From Lonepinella koalarum (GTDB lineage Bacteria > Pseudomonadota > Gammaproteobacteria > Enterobacterales > Pasteurellaceae): DNA of 64,000 nt. Below the pieces are notes generated by a model that made no database searches, had not been told where the DNA came from, and worked only from the letters and a program-made list of their open reading frames with translations. The DNA is taken from the NCBI RefSeq assembly GCF_004565475.1, contig NZ_SRHX01000002.1, forward strand, positions 342,458 to 406,457, written 5' to 3'. Below, piece by piece: positions 51,717 through 61,111 of the stretch; within the stretch, counting starts at the first letter, position 1; each line of letters opens with the position of its first letter. The position numbers and the translations under genes were made by a program.

Positions 51717-52898
51717 CTAATTCACCGTCCGCACTTTCATCAAACAAACCATAGCAATCGCAATCATCAAAAAAGATACGTAAAACACCGTATTATAATG
51801 CCAAAATTGAGCCAACCAACCAGCAATTGGACCGGCGACCAGCCAACTTAATTTAGCCGCATTACTAAACAAAGTTGTGGCAGCTCCGGCTTGACGCGGC
51901 ATTAAATCTTGAAAATACAGCATACCTAGCGTTGCAATAATGCCGATAAAGATAGCATTAAAAAATTGCAGTAAGACTAATTGCCATGTATTTTGGAAAA
52001 ATAGCAAACCGAGATAAAACAAAAAGCCAGCCCAAAGTGCGGTGAAAATTAATGCTTTTTTACTGAAATATTGGGTTAAATAACCACCCAATAACATGAT
52101 CGGAATTTCCAATCCTGCCGCCGTTCCCATCAATGTACCAGCTAATTCAGCGGGTAAATGTAATTCATGGATAATATATAATGGCATATTAATCAAATAC
52201 ATACCATTGCAATTAAAAATCATAAAGACGGTGATAAACAGGTAAATCACGCTTTTTTGATTATTCGATGGCGCTTGTAACGGCGTATTTTGTTCCATTT
52301 TTTTACGTGGCACTTTAGGCAACAAGGTTACCGCAATTAACCCACAGAATAAAAATGCTAGCCCAGCAATGGAATACATCCAATCAAAGCCCCAATTTAG
52401 TGCAATGCTAAAAGAAAGTGGTGGACCCACAATCCACGCCAGTGAAATTTGAGTTCGCATAATGGTGGAAAACATCACGCTTTCTTTGCCTGTGTTGTCG
52501 GCATATTCCCGAGCTAGGGCAAAAGATTGTGGATTAGCCGATGATCCTAAACCAAGCAAGGTTGTACCCAATAAAATTAACCAGTAATAATTACGGTTAA
52601 AAGCGAATACTAAACAGCCACCGATAGCAAGAACACAACAATATAATATCACTTTTCGGCGATCGATCATTTTATCGGAATATTTGGCGAGTATTTGGCT
52701 TAATCCGATACCGATAATCGCATTAATTGCATAGAAGTAACCTACCATAGCAGGGGAAACTTGAATTTCTTGCGTTAAAAATAGGCTCAATGTAGGTAAT
52801 TGAAAAGACGATGCAATGCCTGTCAAAAAAGCGATCAATAAAAACGCAAACGCCACCAAATTGGAAGGTTTTTCAATGGTTGGGGTTGGAGTAAGCAT
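51717..52898 (-). CDS. MFS sugar efflux transporter, SetA/SetB type
   Basis: 393 residues with 12 predicted helices of the major facilitator superfamily. The loop KYSDKMIDRRK near 70-80 matches the DxxxRRK loop motif; the overall similarity, from memory, is to the SetA/SetB sugar efflux group. Substrate not shown by the sequence. It is on the minus strand, converging on rnpB. Confidence 0.8.
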   Translation of the reverse strand: MLTPTPTIEKPSNLVAFAFLLIAFLTGIASSFQLPTLSLFLTQEIQVSPAMVGYFYAINAIIGIGLSQILAKYSDKMIDRRKVILYCCVLAIGGCLVFAFNRNYYWLILLGTTLLGLGSSANPQSFALAREYADNTGKESVMFSTIMRTQISLAWIVGPPLSFSIALNWGFDWMYSIAGLAFLFCGLIAVTLLPKVPRKKMEQNTPLQAPSNNQKSVIYLFITVFMIFNCNGMYLINMPLYIIHELHLPAELAGTLMGTAAGLEIPIMLLGGYLTQYFSKKALIFTALWAGFLFYLGLLFFQNTWQLVLLQFFNAIFIGIIATLGMLYFQDLMPRQAGAATTLFSNAAKLSWLVAGPIAGWLAQFWHYNTVFYVSFLMIAIAMVCLMKVRTVN

Positions 52899-52932
52899 AA
52901 TCCATCTCTAAAAAAACAAAAAGTGCGGTGAC

Positions 52933-53004
52933 AAAATCCCGATAGGAATTTTGAACGCCACTTGTGGCGTGGGCAAAGCCCCGAACAATCCTGTAAAGGA
53001 TTGT
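52933..53004 (+). repeat. four-hairpin cassette, copy B
   Basis: Same architecture as copy A at 32684: AAAATCC/GGAATTTT (52933-52939, 52945-52952), ACGCCAC/GTGGCGT (52955-52961, 52964-52970), GGGC/GCCC (52971-52974, 52978-52981), ACAATCC/GGATTGT (52985-52991, 52998-53004). It is framed by an uptake signal (52921-52929) and ACCGCATTTTT at about 53017-53027. It lies between two minus-strand genes, in the opposite orientation to them. Confidence 0.75.
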
Positions 53005-53040
53005 GAGTAATTTTACCGCATTTTTGGGATCTTGATAAGA

Positions 53041-53442
53041 TTATTGCTGTTCTTGCTGGGCTTGTTTTTCTTGTTTGCTGTGATAAAAATAGAGATAAAT
53101 CAAGCCGATAGGAGCGATAAATACAGAGAAAATCCAACAAATTGCCATGGTGAAAAATTTAACAATAAGCATCAATATGGCATTCACCAAAAAGCCATTT
53201 TCGCCCAAAATGTAATTCATCACGCTTTCATACACAAAGCGAGAATAAGGATAGAGAAATTGGCAAAGGGTAAACCACAAGATGAAAATGTAGCTGTAGC
53301 CTGTTTCAGCCCCCTCATAACGTAGTGGATGAAGTGCAAATTGGTAGAGAAATAACACATAAAAAATTAAGCCAAACAGAAAATGGCGAATATAATAAGC
53401 GAAATTTAAACCGCCAAAGGTTTTTTGAATAATGGGGTGCAT
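53041..53442 (-). CDS. membrane protein of unknown function
   Basis: ATG 53442 (MHPIIQKTFGG, 133 residues) has AAGGAG upstream; in-frame codons up to 53571 have no such signal. Three predicted helices (about 15-35, 45-65, 90-120) and a charged, Gln-rich tail (KQEKQAQQEQQ). I do not recognise the family. It follows dnaJ on the minus strand, separated by the dnaJ terminator. Confidence 0.75.
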   Translation of the reverse strand: MHPIIQKTFGGLNFAYYIRHFLFGLIFYVLFLYQFALHPLRYEGAETGYSYIFILWFTLCQFLYPYSRFVYESVMNYILGENGFLVNAILMLIVKFFTMAICWIFSVFIAPIGLIYLYFYHSKQEKQAQQEQQ

Positions 53443-53560
53443 GATTTTGATCTCCTTAGGATAAACATGGGGTAATAGCTTTGACAGATTATTTTGATAA
53501 ATCTTCCCTATTGTAAAAAAAAATTTAAAGTCAATGCCTAAAAATAAAAAATTGAAAAAA

Positions 53561-53586
53561 TTACCCCGCATTTTTGTACGGGGTAA
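53561..53586 (-). terminator. rho-independent terminator of dnaJ
   Basis: On the minus strand TTACCCCG (53586-53579) pairs with CGGGGTAA (53568-53561), followed by TTTTTTC. The core is the CCCCGTAC/TGCGGGG hairpin family (see 9575 and 44704), here reused as a terminator four bases after the dnaJ stop. Confidence 0.85.
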
Positions 53587-53589
53587 GCA

Positions 53590-54720
53590 CTATTTACCTA
53601 AATTATCAAAAAACTTCTTCACACCATCAAAGAAACTGGAATGTTTTGGTCGTTGTTTGTCTTGACCATCTAGGCTGTCTTCTAGTTTACGCAGTAGTTC
53701 TTTTTGTGCTTCATTGAGTGAAACTGGGGTTTCTACGGTAATTTTGCAAATTAAATCGCCGGCATAACCGCTTCGCATAGCGGCAATGCCCTTGCCACGC
53801 ATGCGGAACATTTTGCCCGTTTGGGTGCCTTCTGGCACTTTTAATTTAGCTCGACCTTCTAAAGTAGGGACTTCAATTTCACCACCCAAGGCGGCTTGGG
53901 TAAAGCTAATTGGGACTTCACAATATAAATTGTTACCATCACGTTCAAAAATAGGGTGATCCTGAACGTGGATGACAACATAAAGATCGCCAGCAGGTGC
54001 CCCATTTTCACCCGCAGCCCCTTTGCCAGATAAGCGTAATTGATTGCCTGTATCCACACCGGCAGGAATTTTTACCGAAAGGCTTTCGGTTTTATGCACA
54101 CGCCCATCGCCATGACATGTTTTACAGGTTTTCTCAATTTTCTTGCCTGTGCCATGACAATGAGGGCATGTGGTTTCGGTAACAAAGAAACCTTGTTGGC
54201 GACGAACCCGACCTTGTCCATGACAGGTTGAGCAAGTTTCTACTTTAGATCCTTTTTCCGCACCAGTACCATCACATTTATCACAATGTACTAGGGTACG
54301 AATTTGAATATCTTTGGTCACGCCGCGTACGGCTTCTTCAAGAGTGATTTCAATGTCGTAACGTAAATCGTCACCACGCACCACCCGAGAACGACCGCCA
54401 CTGCCACCGAACATTTCGCTGAAAATATCTTCAAATCCACCGAAACCACCAAATCCTCCGCCAAATCCGCCCGCACCGCCACCGAATCCACCTTGTTCAA
54501 AGGCGGCGTGACCGTATTGATCGTAAGCGGCGCGTTTTTCTTGATCGCTTAAAATTTCATAGGCTTCGTTGATTTCTTTAAATTTTTCTTCGCTGTCTTT
54601 ATCGCCCTTAGTTCGGTCGGGGTGATATTTCATGGCTAGGCGTTTATAGGCACGTTTGATTTCTTTCTCATCCGCCCCTTTTTGAATGCCTAGCACTTCA
54701 TAATAATCTCGTTTTGCCAT
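53590..54720 (-). CDS. dnaJ: chaperone protein DnaJ
   Basis: Hsp40 co-chaperone of DnaK. 376 residues: J domain (1-70) with the HPD tripeptide near 33 (KYHPDRTK), Gly/Phe linker (about 75-105), four zinc-binding CxxCxGxG-type repeats (about 150-210; [41 protein letters not shown]) and C-terminal substrate domains. Downstream of dnaK but separated from it by another gene. Confidence 0.97.
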   Translation of the reverse strand: MAKRDYYEVLGIQKGADEKEIKRAYKRLAMKYHPDRTKGDKDSEEKFKEINEAYEILSDQEKRAAYDQYGHAAFEQGGFGGGAGGFGGGFGGFGGFEDIFSEMFGGSGGRSRVVRGDDLRYDIEITLEEAVRGVTKDIQIRTLVHCDKCDGTGAEKGSKVETCSTCHGQGRVRRQQGFFVTETTCPHCHGTGKKIEKTCKTCHGDGRVHKTESLSVKIPAGVDTGNQLRLSGKGAAGENGAPAGDLYVVIHVQDHPIFERDGNNLYCEVPISFTQAALGGEIEVPTLEGRAKLKVPEGTQTGKMFRMRGKGIAAMRSGYAGDLICKITVETPVSLNEAQKELLRKLEDSLDGQDKQRPKHSSFFDGVKKFFDNLGK

Positions 54721-54741
54721 AATGTTTTGCTCACATATAGA

Positions 54742-54972
54742 TTAGTCACTAAATTTAATTTTATGTACCCAATGGGCAATCACAGGTTGTAAAAACCAGC
54801 TAGCAGGAAAGGCAAAACAAAATGCCACCAGCCAATTGCGTAACCAAACCAGTAAAAAATCAGGCGTAAAGCCGTTATTGACCATGGTCATGCCTAATGA
54901 AATACAAAAGGAAAATACAAACACGGAAGCCGTCACCATAATCAGGCGAAACCATTTTCTTTTGATTGCCAT
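54742..54972 (-). CDS. small membrane protein, DUF2798-type
   Basis: 76 residues with two membrane helices (about 9-30 and 39-62) and charged ends, resembling DUF2798 proteins such as those found across proteobacteria. Function unknown. It sits 21 bases before dnaJ on the same strand, so it may be in the heat-shock transcript, an insertion in the usual dnaK-dnaJ pair. Confidence 0.75.
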   Translation of the reverse strand: MAIKRKWFRLIMVTASVFVFSFCISLGMTMVNNGFTPDFLLVWLRNWLVAFCFAFPASWFLQPVIAHWVHKIKFSD

Positions 54973-54998
54973 TTAATTTTTTCTCTTTTTTGTTTTGC

Positions 54999-55073
54999 GT
55001 AGGGGCGGATCTATGTATCCGCCCGAAAATTACGCTCCATTTTTAACAGGCGGATACATAGATCCGCCCTTAC
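54999..55073. repeat. REPIN: two inverted REP hairpins
   Basis: First REP: GTAG (54999-55002) then GGGCGGAT-CTATGT-ATCCGCCC (55003-55024). Second, on the other strand: GTAA then GGGCGGAT-CTATGT-ATCCGCC (55073-55049). They are inverted copies 24 bases apart. A GTAG tetranucleotide before an imperfect palindrome is the hallmark of REPs mobilised by RAYT transposases. It falls between dnaK and the DUF2798 gene. Confidence 0.8.
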
Positions 55074-55101
55074 GGATTTTATTTAATATCTAATACACCA
55101 A

Positions 55102-55126
55102 AGGGGCGTATGCAATACGCCCCTAC
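55102..55126 (-). repeat. third REP hairpin near dnaK
   Basis: On the minus strand GTAG (55126-55123) leads AGGGGCGTAT-TGC-ATACGCCCCT (55124-55102), a ten-pair stem. It is related to the REPIN 30 bases away, but a different sequence (CGTATTGCATACG in place of CGGATCTATGTATCCG). It lies 17 bases after the dnaK stop and may limit readthrough into dnaJ. Confidence 0.8.
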
Positions 55127-55142
55127 AATGTTAACGGAAAGA

Positions 55143-57044
55143 TTATTTATCTTTCACTTCTTCAAACTCGGCATCGACCACGTCATCGTTTGGTTTTCCA
55201 CCTTGAGCTTGTTGAGCGTCTGCCTGTGCTTGAGCTTGACCAGCTTGCACTAATTTCTCAGACACTTGAATTAACGCTTGCAATTTCGCATCAATTTCTG
55301 CTTTGTTTTCGCCTTTCGCCGCAGTTTCAAGTTCACCTAAGGCTTTTTCAATTGGGGCTTTGTCGTCAGCAGAGAGCTTGTCGCCTACTTCGCTTAATTG
55401 TTTGCGAGTAGAGTGAACAATAGCATCTGCTTGGTTGCGAGCTTGCACTAATTCTTCAAATTTGCGGTCTGCTTCGGCGTTGGCTTCCGCATCACGCACC
55501 ATTTGTTGAATTTCTTCATCACTTAAACCTGAAGAAGCTTTAATGGTGATTTGTTGCTCTTTACCCGTGCCTTTATCTTTGGCGGAAACGTGGATAATAC
55601 CATCAGCATCAATGTCAAACGTCACTTCAATTTGCGGCATACCACGTGGCGCTGGGTTAATGCCTTCAAGGTTGAATTGCCCCAAGGATTTATTGGCAGA
55701 GGCTTGTTTACGTTCACCTTGCAACACATGGATCGTCACTGCACTTTGGTTATCTTCTGCGGTGGAGAACACTTGCGATTTTTTAGTTGGAATCGTGGTG
55801 TTTTTCTCAATTAGGTTAGTCATCACGCCGCCCATGGTTTCAATACCTAAAGATAACGGGGTAACGTCTAATAATAACACGTCGGTCACATTACCAGATA
55901 ACACACCGCCTTGTACTGCAGCACCCACTGCGACAGCTTCATCTGGGTTTACGTCTTTGCGTGGTTCTTTGCCAAAGAATTCAGCGACTTTTTGTTGTAC
56001 CAATGGCATACGAGTTTGACCACCCACTAACAGCACATCATCAATTTTAGACACACTCAAGCCTGCATCATTTAACGCCACTTTAACAGGTTCAAGAGAA
56101 CGAGCCACTAAATCTTCTACCAAGGCTTCAAGTTTCGCACGGGTCAATTTAATGTTTAAGTGTTTCGGACCTGTGGCATCGGCAGTGATGTACGGCAAAT
56201 TCACATCCGTTTGTTGTGCAGATGAAAGCTCAATTTTGGCTTTTTCGCCCGCTTCTTTTAGCCGTTGCATGGCTAACGGATCGTTGCGTAAATCCACGCC
56301 TTGATCTTTTTTGAACTCGTCTACAAGATAGTTAATTACTCGAGTATCAAAGTCTTCACCGCCCAAATGGGTGTCGCCGTTGGTCGCCAACACTTCAAAG
56401 GTTTTCTCGCCACCAACCTCATCAATTTCAATAATAGACAAGTCAAATGTACCACCACCTAAGTCATACACCGCAATAGTTTGGTTGCCTTTGCCTTTAT
56501 CTAAACCGTAAGCCAACGCTGCCGCAGTCGGTTCGTTGATAATACGTTTTACATCTAAACCTGCAATACGACCTGCATCTTTAGTGGCTTGACGTTGTGC
56601 ATCATTAAAGTAAGCTGGTACAGTAATCACTGCTTCTGTTACGGTTTCGCCCAAGAAATCTTCAGCGGTTTTTTTCATTTTTTTCAATACTTCCGCAGAG
56701 ATCTGTGGAGGCGCTAATTTATCACCTTTTACATCTACCCAAGCATCACCATTGTCTGCTTTCACAATGCTGAATGGCATAATGTTCACATCACGTTGTA
56801 CTTCTTGGTCTTCAAAACGACGACCAATTAAACGTTTGATCGCGAATAAGGTATTTTTCGGATTAGTGACTGCTTGACGTTTAGCAGGTTGACCGACTAA
56901 GGTTTCGTTATCATTAGTATAAGCAATAATTGACGGGGTGGTACGATCCCCTTCCGCATTTTCAATCACACGTGGTTTGTCGCCATCCATTACTGCCACA
57001 CAAGAGTTGGTAGTACCTAAGTCAATACCGATAATTTTTCCCAT
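55143..57044 (-). CDS. dnaK: chaperone protein DnaK (Hsp70)
   Basis: ATP-driven chaperone. I use ATG 57044 ([14 protein letters not shown], 633 residues) with AGGAG upstream; the ATG 12 codons before lacks it. ATPase domain (about 1-385) with [11 protein letters not shown] and [15 protein letters not shown] signatures, hydrophobic linker [10 protein letters not shown], substrate domain and a helical lid ending in the EEVKDK tail. Heat-shock promoter at 57136-57165. Confidence 0.97.
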   Translation of the reverse strand: MGKIIGIDLGTTNSCVAVMDGDKPRVIENAEGDRTTPSIIAYTNDNETLVGQPAKRQAVTNPKNTLFAIKRLIGRRFEDQEVQRDVNIMPFSIVKADNGDAWVDVKGDKLAPPQISAEVLKKMKKTAEDFLGETVTEAVITVPAYFNDAQRQATKDAGRIAGLDVKRIINEPTAAALAYGLDKGKGNQTIAVYDLGGGTFDLSIIEIDEVGGEKTFEVLATNGDTHLGGEDFDTRVINYLVDEFKKDQGVDLRNDPLAMQRLKEAGEKAKIELSSAQQTDVNLPYITADATGPKHLNIKLTRAKLEALVEDLVARSLEPVKVALNDAGLSVSKIDDVLLVGGQTRMPLVQQKVAEFFGKEPRKDVNPDEAVAVGAAVQGGVLSGNVTDVLLLDVTPLSLGIETMGGVMTNLIEKNTTIPTKKSQVFSTAEDNQSAVTIHVLQGERKQASANKSLGQFNLEGINPAPRGMPQIEVTFDIDADGIIHVSAKDKGTGKEQQITIKASSGLSDEEIQQMVRDAEANAEADRKFEELVQARNQADAIVHSTRKQLSEVGDKLSADDKAPIEKALGELETAAKGENKAEIDAKLQALIQVSEKLVQAGQAQAQADAQQAQGGKPNDDVVDAEFEEVKDK

Positions 57045-57135
57045 AATTTGTTTTCTCCTAGTTTGAATTGGTTTTCGCAACGCCTTTCATCTTTTATTGA
57101 CAGAACGATAAATAGGCTCGCTTGCTTGTTATTTA

Positions 57136-57165
57136 AAATGTGGTTGGCATTTTGTTTTTCAAGGG
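57136..57165 (-). promoter_or_regulatory. sigma-32 (heat shock) promoter of dnaK
   Basis: On the minus strand CCCTTGAAA (57165-57157) and CCACATTT (57143-57136) lie 13 bases apart, an excellent match to the sigma-32 consensus CTTGAAA-N13-CCCCAT. The rest of 57045-57327 carries nothing else I can support. Confidence 0.9.
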
Positions 57166-57327
57166 TATTTTTAAAAATTTTTTGAAATTTTCAAAAGCGT
57201 TAAAAAGTTCAGTGCCACTTCACCTTTTTTATTGTATTCACAAAATAAGGGATGTTTTGTGGTTTTCAAGGTGGCAAGCAAAAAATAGCAAAAATTTACC
57301 GCACTTTGTGCTATTGATAAGCTCTAC

Positions 57328-57969
57328 TTACGAATGATAATAACGAAATAAGCTCAACGTTCCCTGTATAATCCAGCCTACCGCCAGTGCATAAATTAAT
57401 GTACCAATGCCTACAGTCCCACCAAGCCAATAACCTAACACACAGGCGGCAACTTCAATGGTGGTTCTGACTTTACCAATTTTCCAATGGAAAAGATGAC
57501 AAATACCCACCATTAAGCCATCTCTAGGACCAGCGCCCAAATGGCAGGTTAGATAAAATGCTGTACCAATAGCAAATAAAATCAGTCCACTAAAAAAATA
57601 ACTTATTTGCCATATTAAATTATCGGGATAGGGCAGATAAGCGACAGTGATACCCAATAAAATCGCAATCACAATCACATTGAAGATTGAACCAATACCG
57701 ATACGGAGTTTTAAAGGAATCCAAAACAACATAACAATCGTGCTGATGATAAAAGATGCCAAGCCTACACTAAAATTACCTTGCAAAGCAATACCTTGTG
57801 ATAAAACTGTCCAAGGTGCAGAGCCAAGGTTTGATGATAAAATTAAACCTTCACCAATCCCCATAATGACAAGTGTAAACAATAGAACAAGCAAGGGCTT
57901 GCTTTCTAGCGACCAAATATGTTTGGCAGTCCATATTGTTCTTGGTAAAAGGGATGTTTTTGTTTTCAT
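57328..57969 (-). CDS. YczE/YyaS-type membrane protein
   Basis: 213 residues with five predicted helices and the family phrases GIGEGLILSSNLGSAPWTVL near 37 and LGAGPRDGLMVGI near 147, as in YczE-like proteins of Firmicutes and proteobacteria. Function not established. Divergent from nupC. Confidence 0.8.
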   Translation of the reverse strand: MKTKTSLLPRTIWTAKHIWSLESKPLLVLLFTLVIMGIGEGLILSSNLGSAPWTVLSQGIALQGNFSVGLASFIISTIVMLFWIPLKLRIGIGSIFNVIVIAILLGITVAYLPYPDNLIWQISYFFSGLILFAIGTAFYLTCHLGAGPRDGLMVGICHLFHWKIGKVRTTIEVAACVLGYWLGGTVGIGTLIYALAVGWIIQGTLSLFRYYHS

Positions 57970-58105
57970 ATCATATCCTGAAAGAGATTCGGTATATGAT
58001 AATGAAAAAATATGCAGAAAAAAACAAAATTAAACATATAACTTATAGCAGAAAAATATAAAAGAGATTAAAATTAAGTAATTTTTACTGTAAAGGAGAA
58101 AACAA

Positions 58106-59371
58106 ATGGAATCGTTAATTAGTCTGTTAGGTATTGTAGTATTGTTAGGTATTGCATTCCTGTTATCAAATAATCGTCGAGCGATTAATTTGAGAACTGT
58201 ACTTGGTGCCTTATTAATCCAAATCGGTTTAGGGGCTTTAATTCTTTATGTACCCGCTGGGCGAGATGCGTTACTTTGGTTATCAAATGGTGTACAAAAA
58301 GTTATCAACTATGGCTTTGATGGTATTCAATTTGTATTTGGTGGTTTAGCCAGTGACAAAATTTTTGAAGTAATGGGTGGTGACGGATTTATTTTTGCCG
58401 TGCGAGTATTACCTTATATTATCTTCTTTTCAGCATTAATTTCTGTGCTTTATTATATTGGCGTCATGCAATGGGTGATTAAAATCATCGGCGGTGGGTT
58501 ACAAAAATTATTAGGCACATCTAAAGCGGAGTCTATGTCAGCGGCTGCCAATATTTTCGTAGGACAAACGGAAGCACCATTAGTTGTTAGACCTTATATT
58601 AGCAGAATGACGAACTCCGAATTATTTGCCATTATGTGTGGTGGCTTAGCATCTATTGCGGGGTCAGTATTGGCGGGTTATGCTGGTATGGGCGTGCCGT
58701 TGCCTTATTTAATTAGTGCATCTTTTATGGCAGCACCGGCAGGTTTATTATTTGCTAAAATTTTATATCCGCAAACAGAGCAATTTAATGACGATATGTC
58801 AGCTGTGGAGTTAGAAAAACCTGCGAATATTTTAGATGCAGCGGCATCAGGTGCATCATCAGGTATGCAACTTGCCTTAAATATCGGTGCAATGTTAGTG
58901 GCGTTTATTGCCTTAATTGCTTTGATTAACGGTATTTTAGGAGGTGTTGGTGGATGGTTCGGTTATGGTGATTTATCACTTGGCATGATTTTCTCTTGGA
59001 TATTTAAACCGTTAGCTTGGGTAATCGGTGTGCCTTGGGAAGAAGCGGGTGTCGCGGGTCAAATGATCGGGACTAAATTAGCGATTAATGAATTTGTTGG
59101 TTATTCAGAATTTACCAAATATTTAAGCCCTGAAAGTGCGATTCAATTAACCGATAAAACCAAAGCGATCATCACTTTTGCATTATGTGGTTTTGCCAAC
59201 TTTGGTTCAATTGCCATTTTAATCGGTGGTCTTGGTGTAATGGCACCGAATCGTCGTGGTGATATTGCTCGTTTAGGCATTAAAGCGGTTATCGCGGGAT
59301 CTTTAGCAAACTTAATGAGTGCAACGATTGCTGGCTTATTTATCGGTTTAAGTGGTGTTGCACTCGCTTAA
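58106..59371 (+). CDS. nupC: concentrative nucleoside transporter NupC
   Basis: CNT-family nucleoside:cation symporter. 421 residues with two repeat motifs: [22 protein letters not shown] near 152 and [15 protein letters not shown] near 328, both carrying substrate-contact Glu residues. In H. influenzae it lies next to deoD (HI0518/HI0519); here an IS element comes between. AAAGGAGAAA precedes the ATG. Confidence 0.93.
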   Translation: MESLISLLGIVVLLGIAFLLSNNRRAINLRTVLGALLIQIGLGALILYVPAGRDALLWLSNGVQKVINYGFDGIQFVFGGLASDKIFEVMGGDGFIFAVRVLPYIIFFSALISVLYYIGVMQWVIKIIGGGLQKLLGTSKAESMSAAANIFVGQTEAPLVVRPYISRMTNSELFAIMCGGLASIAGSVLAGYAGMGVPLPYLISASFMAAPAGLLFAKILYPQTEQFNDDMSAVELEKPANILDAAASGASSGMQLALNIGAMLVAFIALIALINGILGGVGGWFGYGDLSLGMIFSWIFKPLAWVIGVPWEEAGVAGQMIGTKLAINEFVGYSEFTKYLSPESAIQLTDKTKAIITFALCGFANFGSIAILIGGLGVMAPNRRGDIARLGIKAVIAGSLANLMSATIAGLFIGLSGVALA

Positions 59372-59398
59372 CAGCGAACTGACACATTTAATAAATAT

Positions 59399-59431
59399 AC
59401 CACAGCATTGCGTCTGTGGTGTTATTTTTTT
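59399..59431 (+). terminator. rho-independent terminator of nupC
   Basis: ACCACAG (59399-59405) pairs with CTGTGGT (59414-59420), followed by GTTATTTTTTT. The IS element begins just beyond its T run. Confidence 0.88.
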
Positions 59432-59506
59432 ATCTGATCGTGCCGTAAAACACTGCCCTTTAGGGCGGTGATATAAGGCACAAACAATGAGCCGTTTCCA
59501 ACCTAA

Positions 59507-59923
59507 CTAATCGGGCGTTTGTTGTTGCTCGATATATTGGCGAATAATTGATATTGGTGCACCACCGCAACTACCCGCAAAATAAGACGGTGACCAAAGC
59601 TGATTGCCCCAGAGTTTTTTCTGTATGCTTGGATATTTTTTCTTTCTAATCAAACGACTAGATACGCCCTTTAAGCTATTCACAAGCACTGATACCGCTA
59701 CTTTTGGCGGATATTCTACAAGCAGATGAACGTGATCATCTTCGCCGTCAAACTCCACTAATGTAGCCCCAAAATCCTGACAAACGTTGGCAAAAATAGT
59801 TTGTAATTCATCAAGTATCGCTTTCGTGAAAACATCTCTGCGATATTTAGTAACAAAGACTAAATGAACGTGCATATTAAAAATACAGTGTCTTCCGTGT
59901 CTAATTTCTGTTTCTTTTTTCAT
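59507..59923 (-). CDS. tnpA: IS200/IS605-family transposase TnpA (Y1 HUH)
   Basis: 138 residues, normal length. The HUH motif is in DDHVHLLVEY near 60-69, and the catalytic tyrosine is expected in IRQYIEQQ near 127-134. It excises and inserts a single strand of the element. Clearly IS200-type in length and pairing with tnpB, not the longer RAYT type. Divergent from tnpB, with 45 bases between. Confidence 0.93.
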   Translation of the reverse strand: MKKETEIRHGRHCIFNMHVHLVFVTKYRRDVFTKAILDELQTIFANVCQDFGATLVEFDGEDDHVHLLVEYPPKVAVSVLVNSLKGVSSRLIRKKKYPSIQKKLWGNQLWSPSYFAGSCGGAPISIIRQYIEQQQTPD

Positions 59924-59968
59924 AGACCAAGTGTAAAATAAGAGAAAATTCTATTTTAACCTAAGCCC

Positions 59969-61111
59969 ATGTTAATCCGCAAAGCCTTTAAATTTGAAAT
60001 TAGACCAAACGGTGAACAAATCCGCAAAATTAAGCAGTTTTGTGGTTGTTCTCGCTTTGTGTTTAATCAGGCGTTAGCGTGGCAAAATGAGCAGTACGAG
60101 CAGGATAATCAATTTAAATTTAGCTACACCAAAATCGCAAATCTGTTGCCAACTTGGAAAAAACAATGGGAGTGGCTGAAAGATTGCCATTCGCAAGTGT
60201 TGCAACAATCATTAAAAGACCTTGAAGCAGCGTTTAAAAATTTTTTCCAAAAGCGAGCAGATTTTCCCAAATTCAAGAAAAAAGGCTTAAAAGACAGTTT
60301 TCGTTTTCCGCAAGGTTGCAAACTGGAACAAGGAAATAATCGCTTGTATTTGCCTAAAATCGGCTGGGTTCGCTATTTCAATAGCCAAAAAGTCATCGGC
60401 GAAATTAAAAATGTCACAGTCAGCCAAAAGTGCGGTCATTTTTTTGTGAGTATTCAGACGGAATTTGAAGCCGATATTCCAACGCATACGGGCGGAGAAA
60501 TCGGCATTGATATGGGCATAGCTCGTTTTGCCACCCTTTCCAATGGCATATTTTTCGCTCCGCTTAATGCGTTCAAAACCTATAAAGGCAAATTAGCGAA
60601 GCTGCAAAAACAGCTCAAAAACAAAGTTAAATTTAGCCAAAATTGGCAGAAATTAAAGGCGAAAATCGCCAAACTACACCATAAAATCGCCAATTGTCGC
60701 AAAGACTTCTTGCATCAAACTTCAAACCAAATCAGCAAAAAACACGCCATGATCTACGTTGAAGATTTACAAGTTGCCAACATGTCAAAATCGGCAAAAG
60801 GCACAGTGGAAGAACCAGGTAAAAATGTGAGCCAAAAATCGGGGCTAAATCGTTCGATACTGGATCAATCTTGGTTCGAGTTTCGCCGACAACTGGACTA
60901 TAAAACGAAATGGCATGGCGGATTTTTGGTTGCTGTGACCCCACAAAATACCAGTCGAACTTGCCCTTGTTGCGGATTGGTCGCCAAAGCAAATCGGGAA
61001 ACCCAATCGCATTTTGAGTGCATTGAATGTGGCTACAGCGAAAATGCCGATGTAGTTGGAGCGATAAATATATTAACCAAAGGCAGACTACAATTAGAAA
61101 CTGTCTTCTGA
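59969..61111 (+). CDS. tnpB: RNA-guided endonuclease TnpB
   Basis: 380 residues. N-terminal OrfB HTH (about 1-60), RuvC-like nuclease with the Asp in GIDMGIARFATL near 173, Glu in IYVEDLQVANMS near 260 and the last Asp in ENADVVGAINIL near 360, plus the zinc finger CPCC...CIECG near 330-350. All three acidic catalytic residues are present, so cleavage activity is expected. Relatives use an omega-RNA from the element's right end to cut the target site. An uptake signal core lies inside at 60428-60436. Confidence 0.93.
   Translation: MLIRKAFKFEIRPNGEQIRKIKQFCGCSRFVFNQALAWQNEQYEQDNQFKFSYTKIANLLPTWKKQWEWLKDCHSQVLQQSLKDLEAAFKNFFQKRADFPKFKKKGLKDSFRFPQGCKLEQGNNRLYLPKIGWVRYFNSQKVIGEIKNVTVSQKCGHFFVSIQTEFEADIPTHTGGEIGIDMGIARFATLSNGIFFAPLNAFKTYKGKLAKLQKQLKNKVKFSQNWQKLKAKIAKLHHKIANCRKDFLHQTSNQISKKHAMIYVEDLQVANMSKSAKGTVEEPGKNVSQKSGLNRSILDQSWFEFRRQLDYKTKWHGGFLVAVTPQNTSRTCPCCGLVAKANRETQSHFECIECGYSENADVVGAINILTKGRLQLETVF
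60428..60436 (+). repeat. uptake signal core inside tnpB
   Basis: Exact AAGTGCGGT within the tnpB reading frame (encoding part of QKCGH). A mobile gene carrying the uptake sequence has either been in this clade long enough to acquire it or gains transfer by transformation. Confidence 0.85.

Noticed and set aside
55102..55126. CRISPR-like array in the dnaK-dnaJ gap
   Set aside because: The repeats are inverted and of two types, unevenly spaced, without equal-length spacers; they fit REP hairpins instead.
57140..57337. A 65-codon plus-strand frame upstream of dnaK
   Set aside because: It covers the dnaK heat-shock promoter, has no ribosome site and an odd composition; it is a chance frame.
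59507..59923. Whether the IS TnpA could be a RAYT responsible for the REPs near dnaK
   Set aside because: At 138 residues, next to tnpB and with its own hairpin ends (CCTTTAGGGC core) unlike the REPs (GGGCGGAT core), it is an ordinary IS200-type TnpA.
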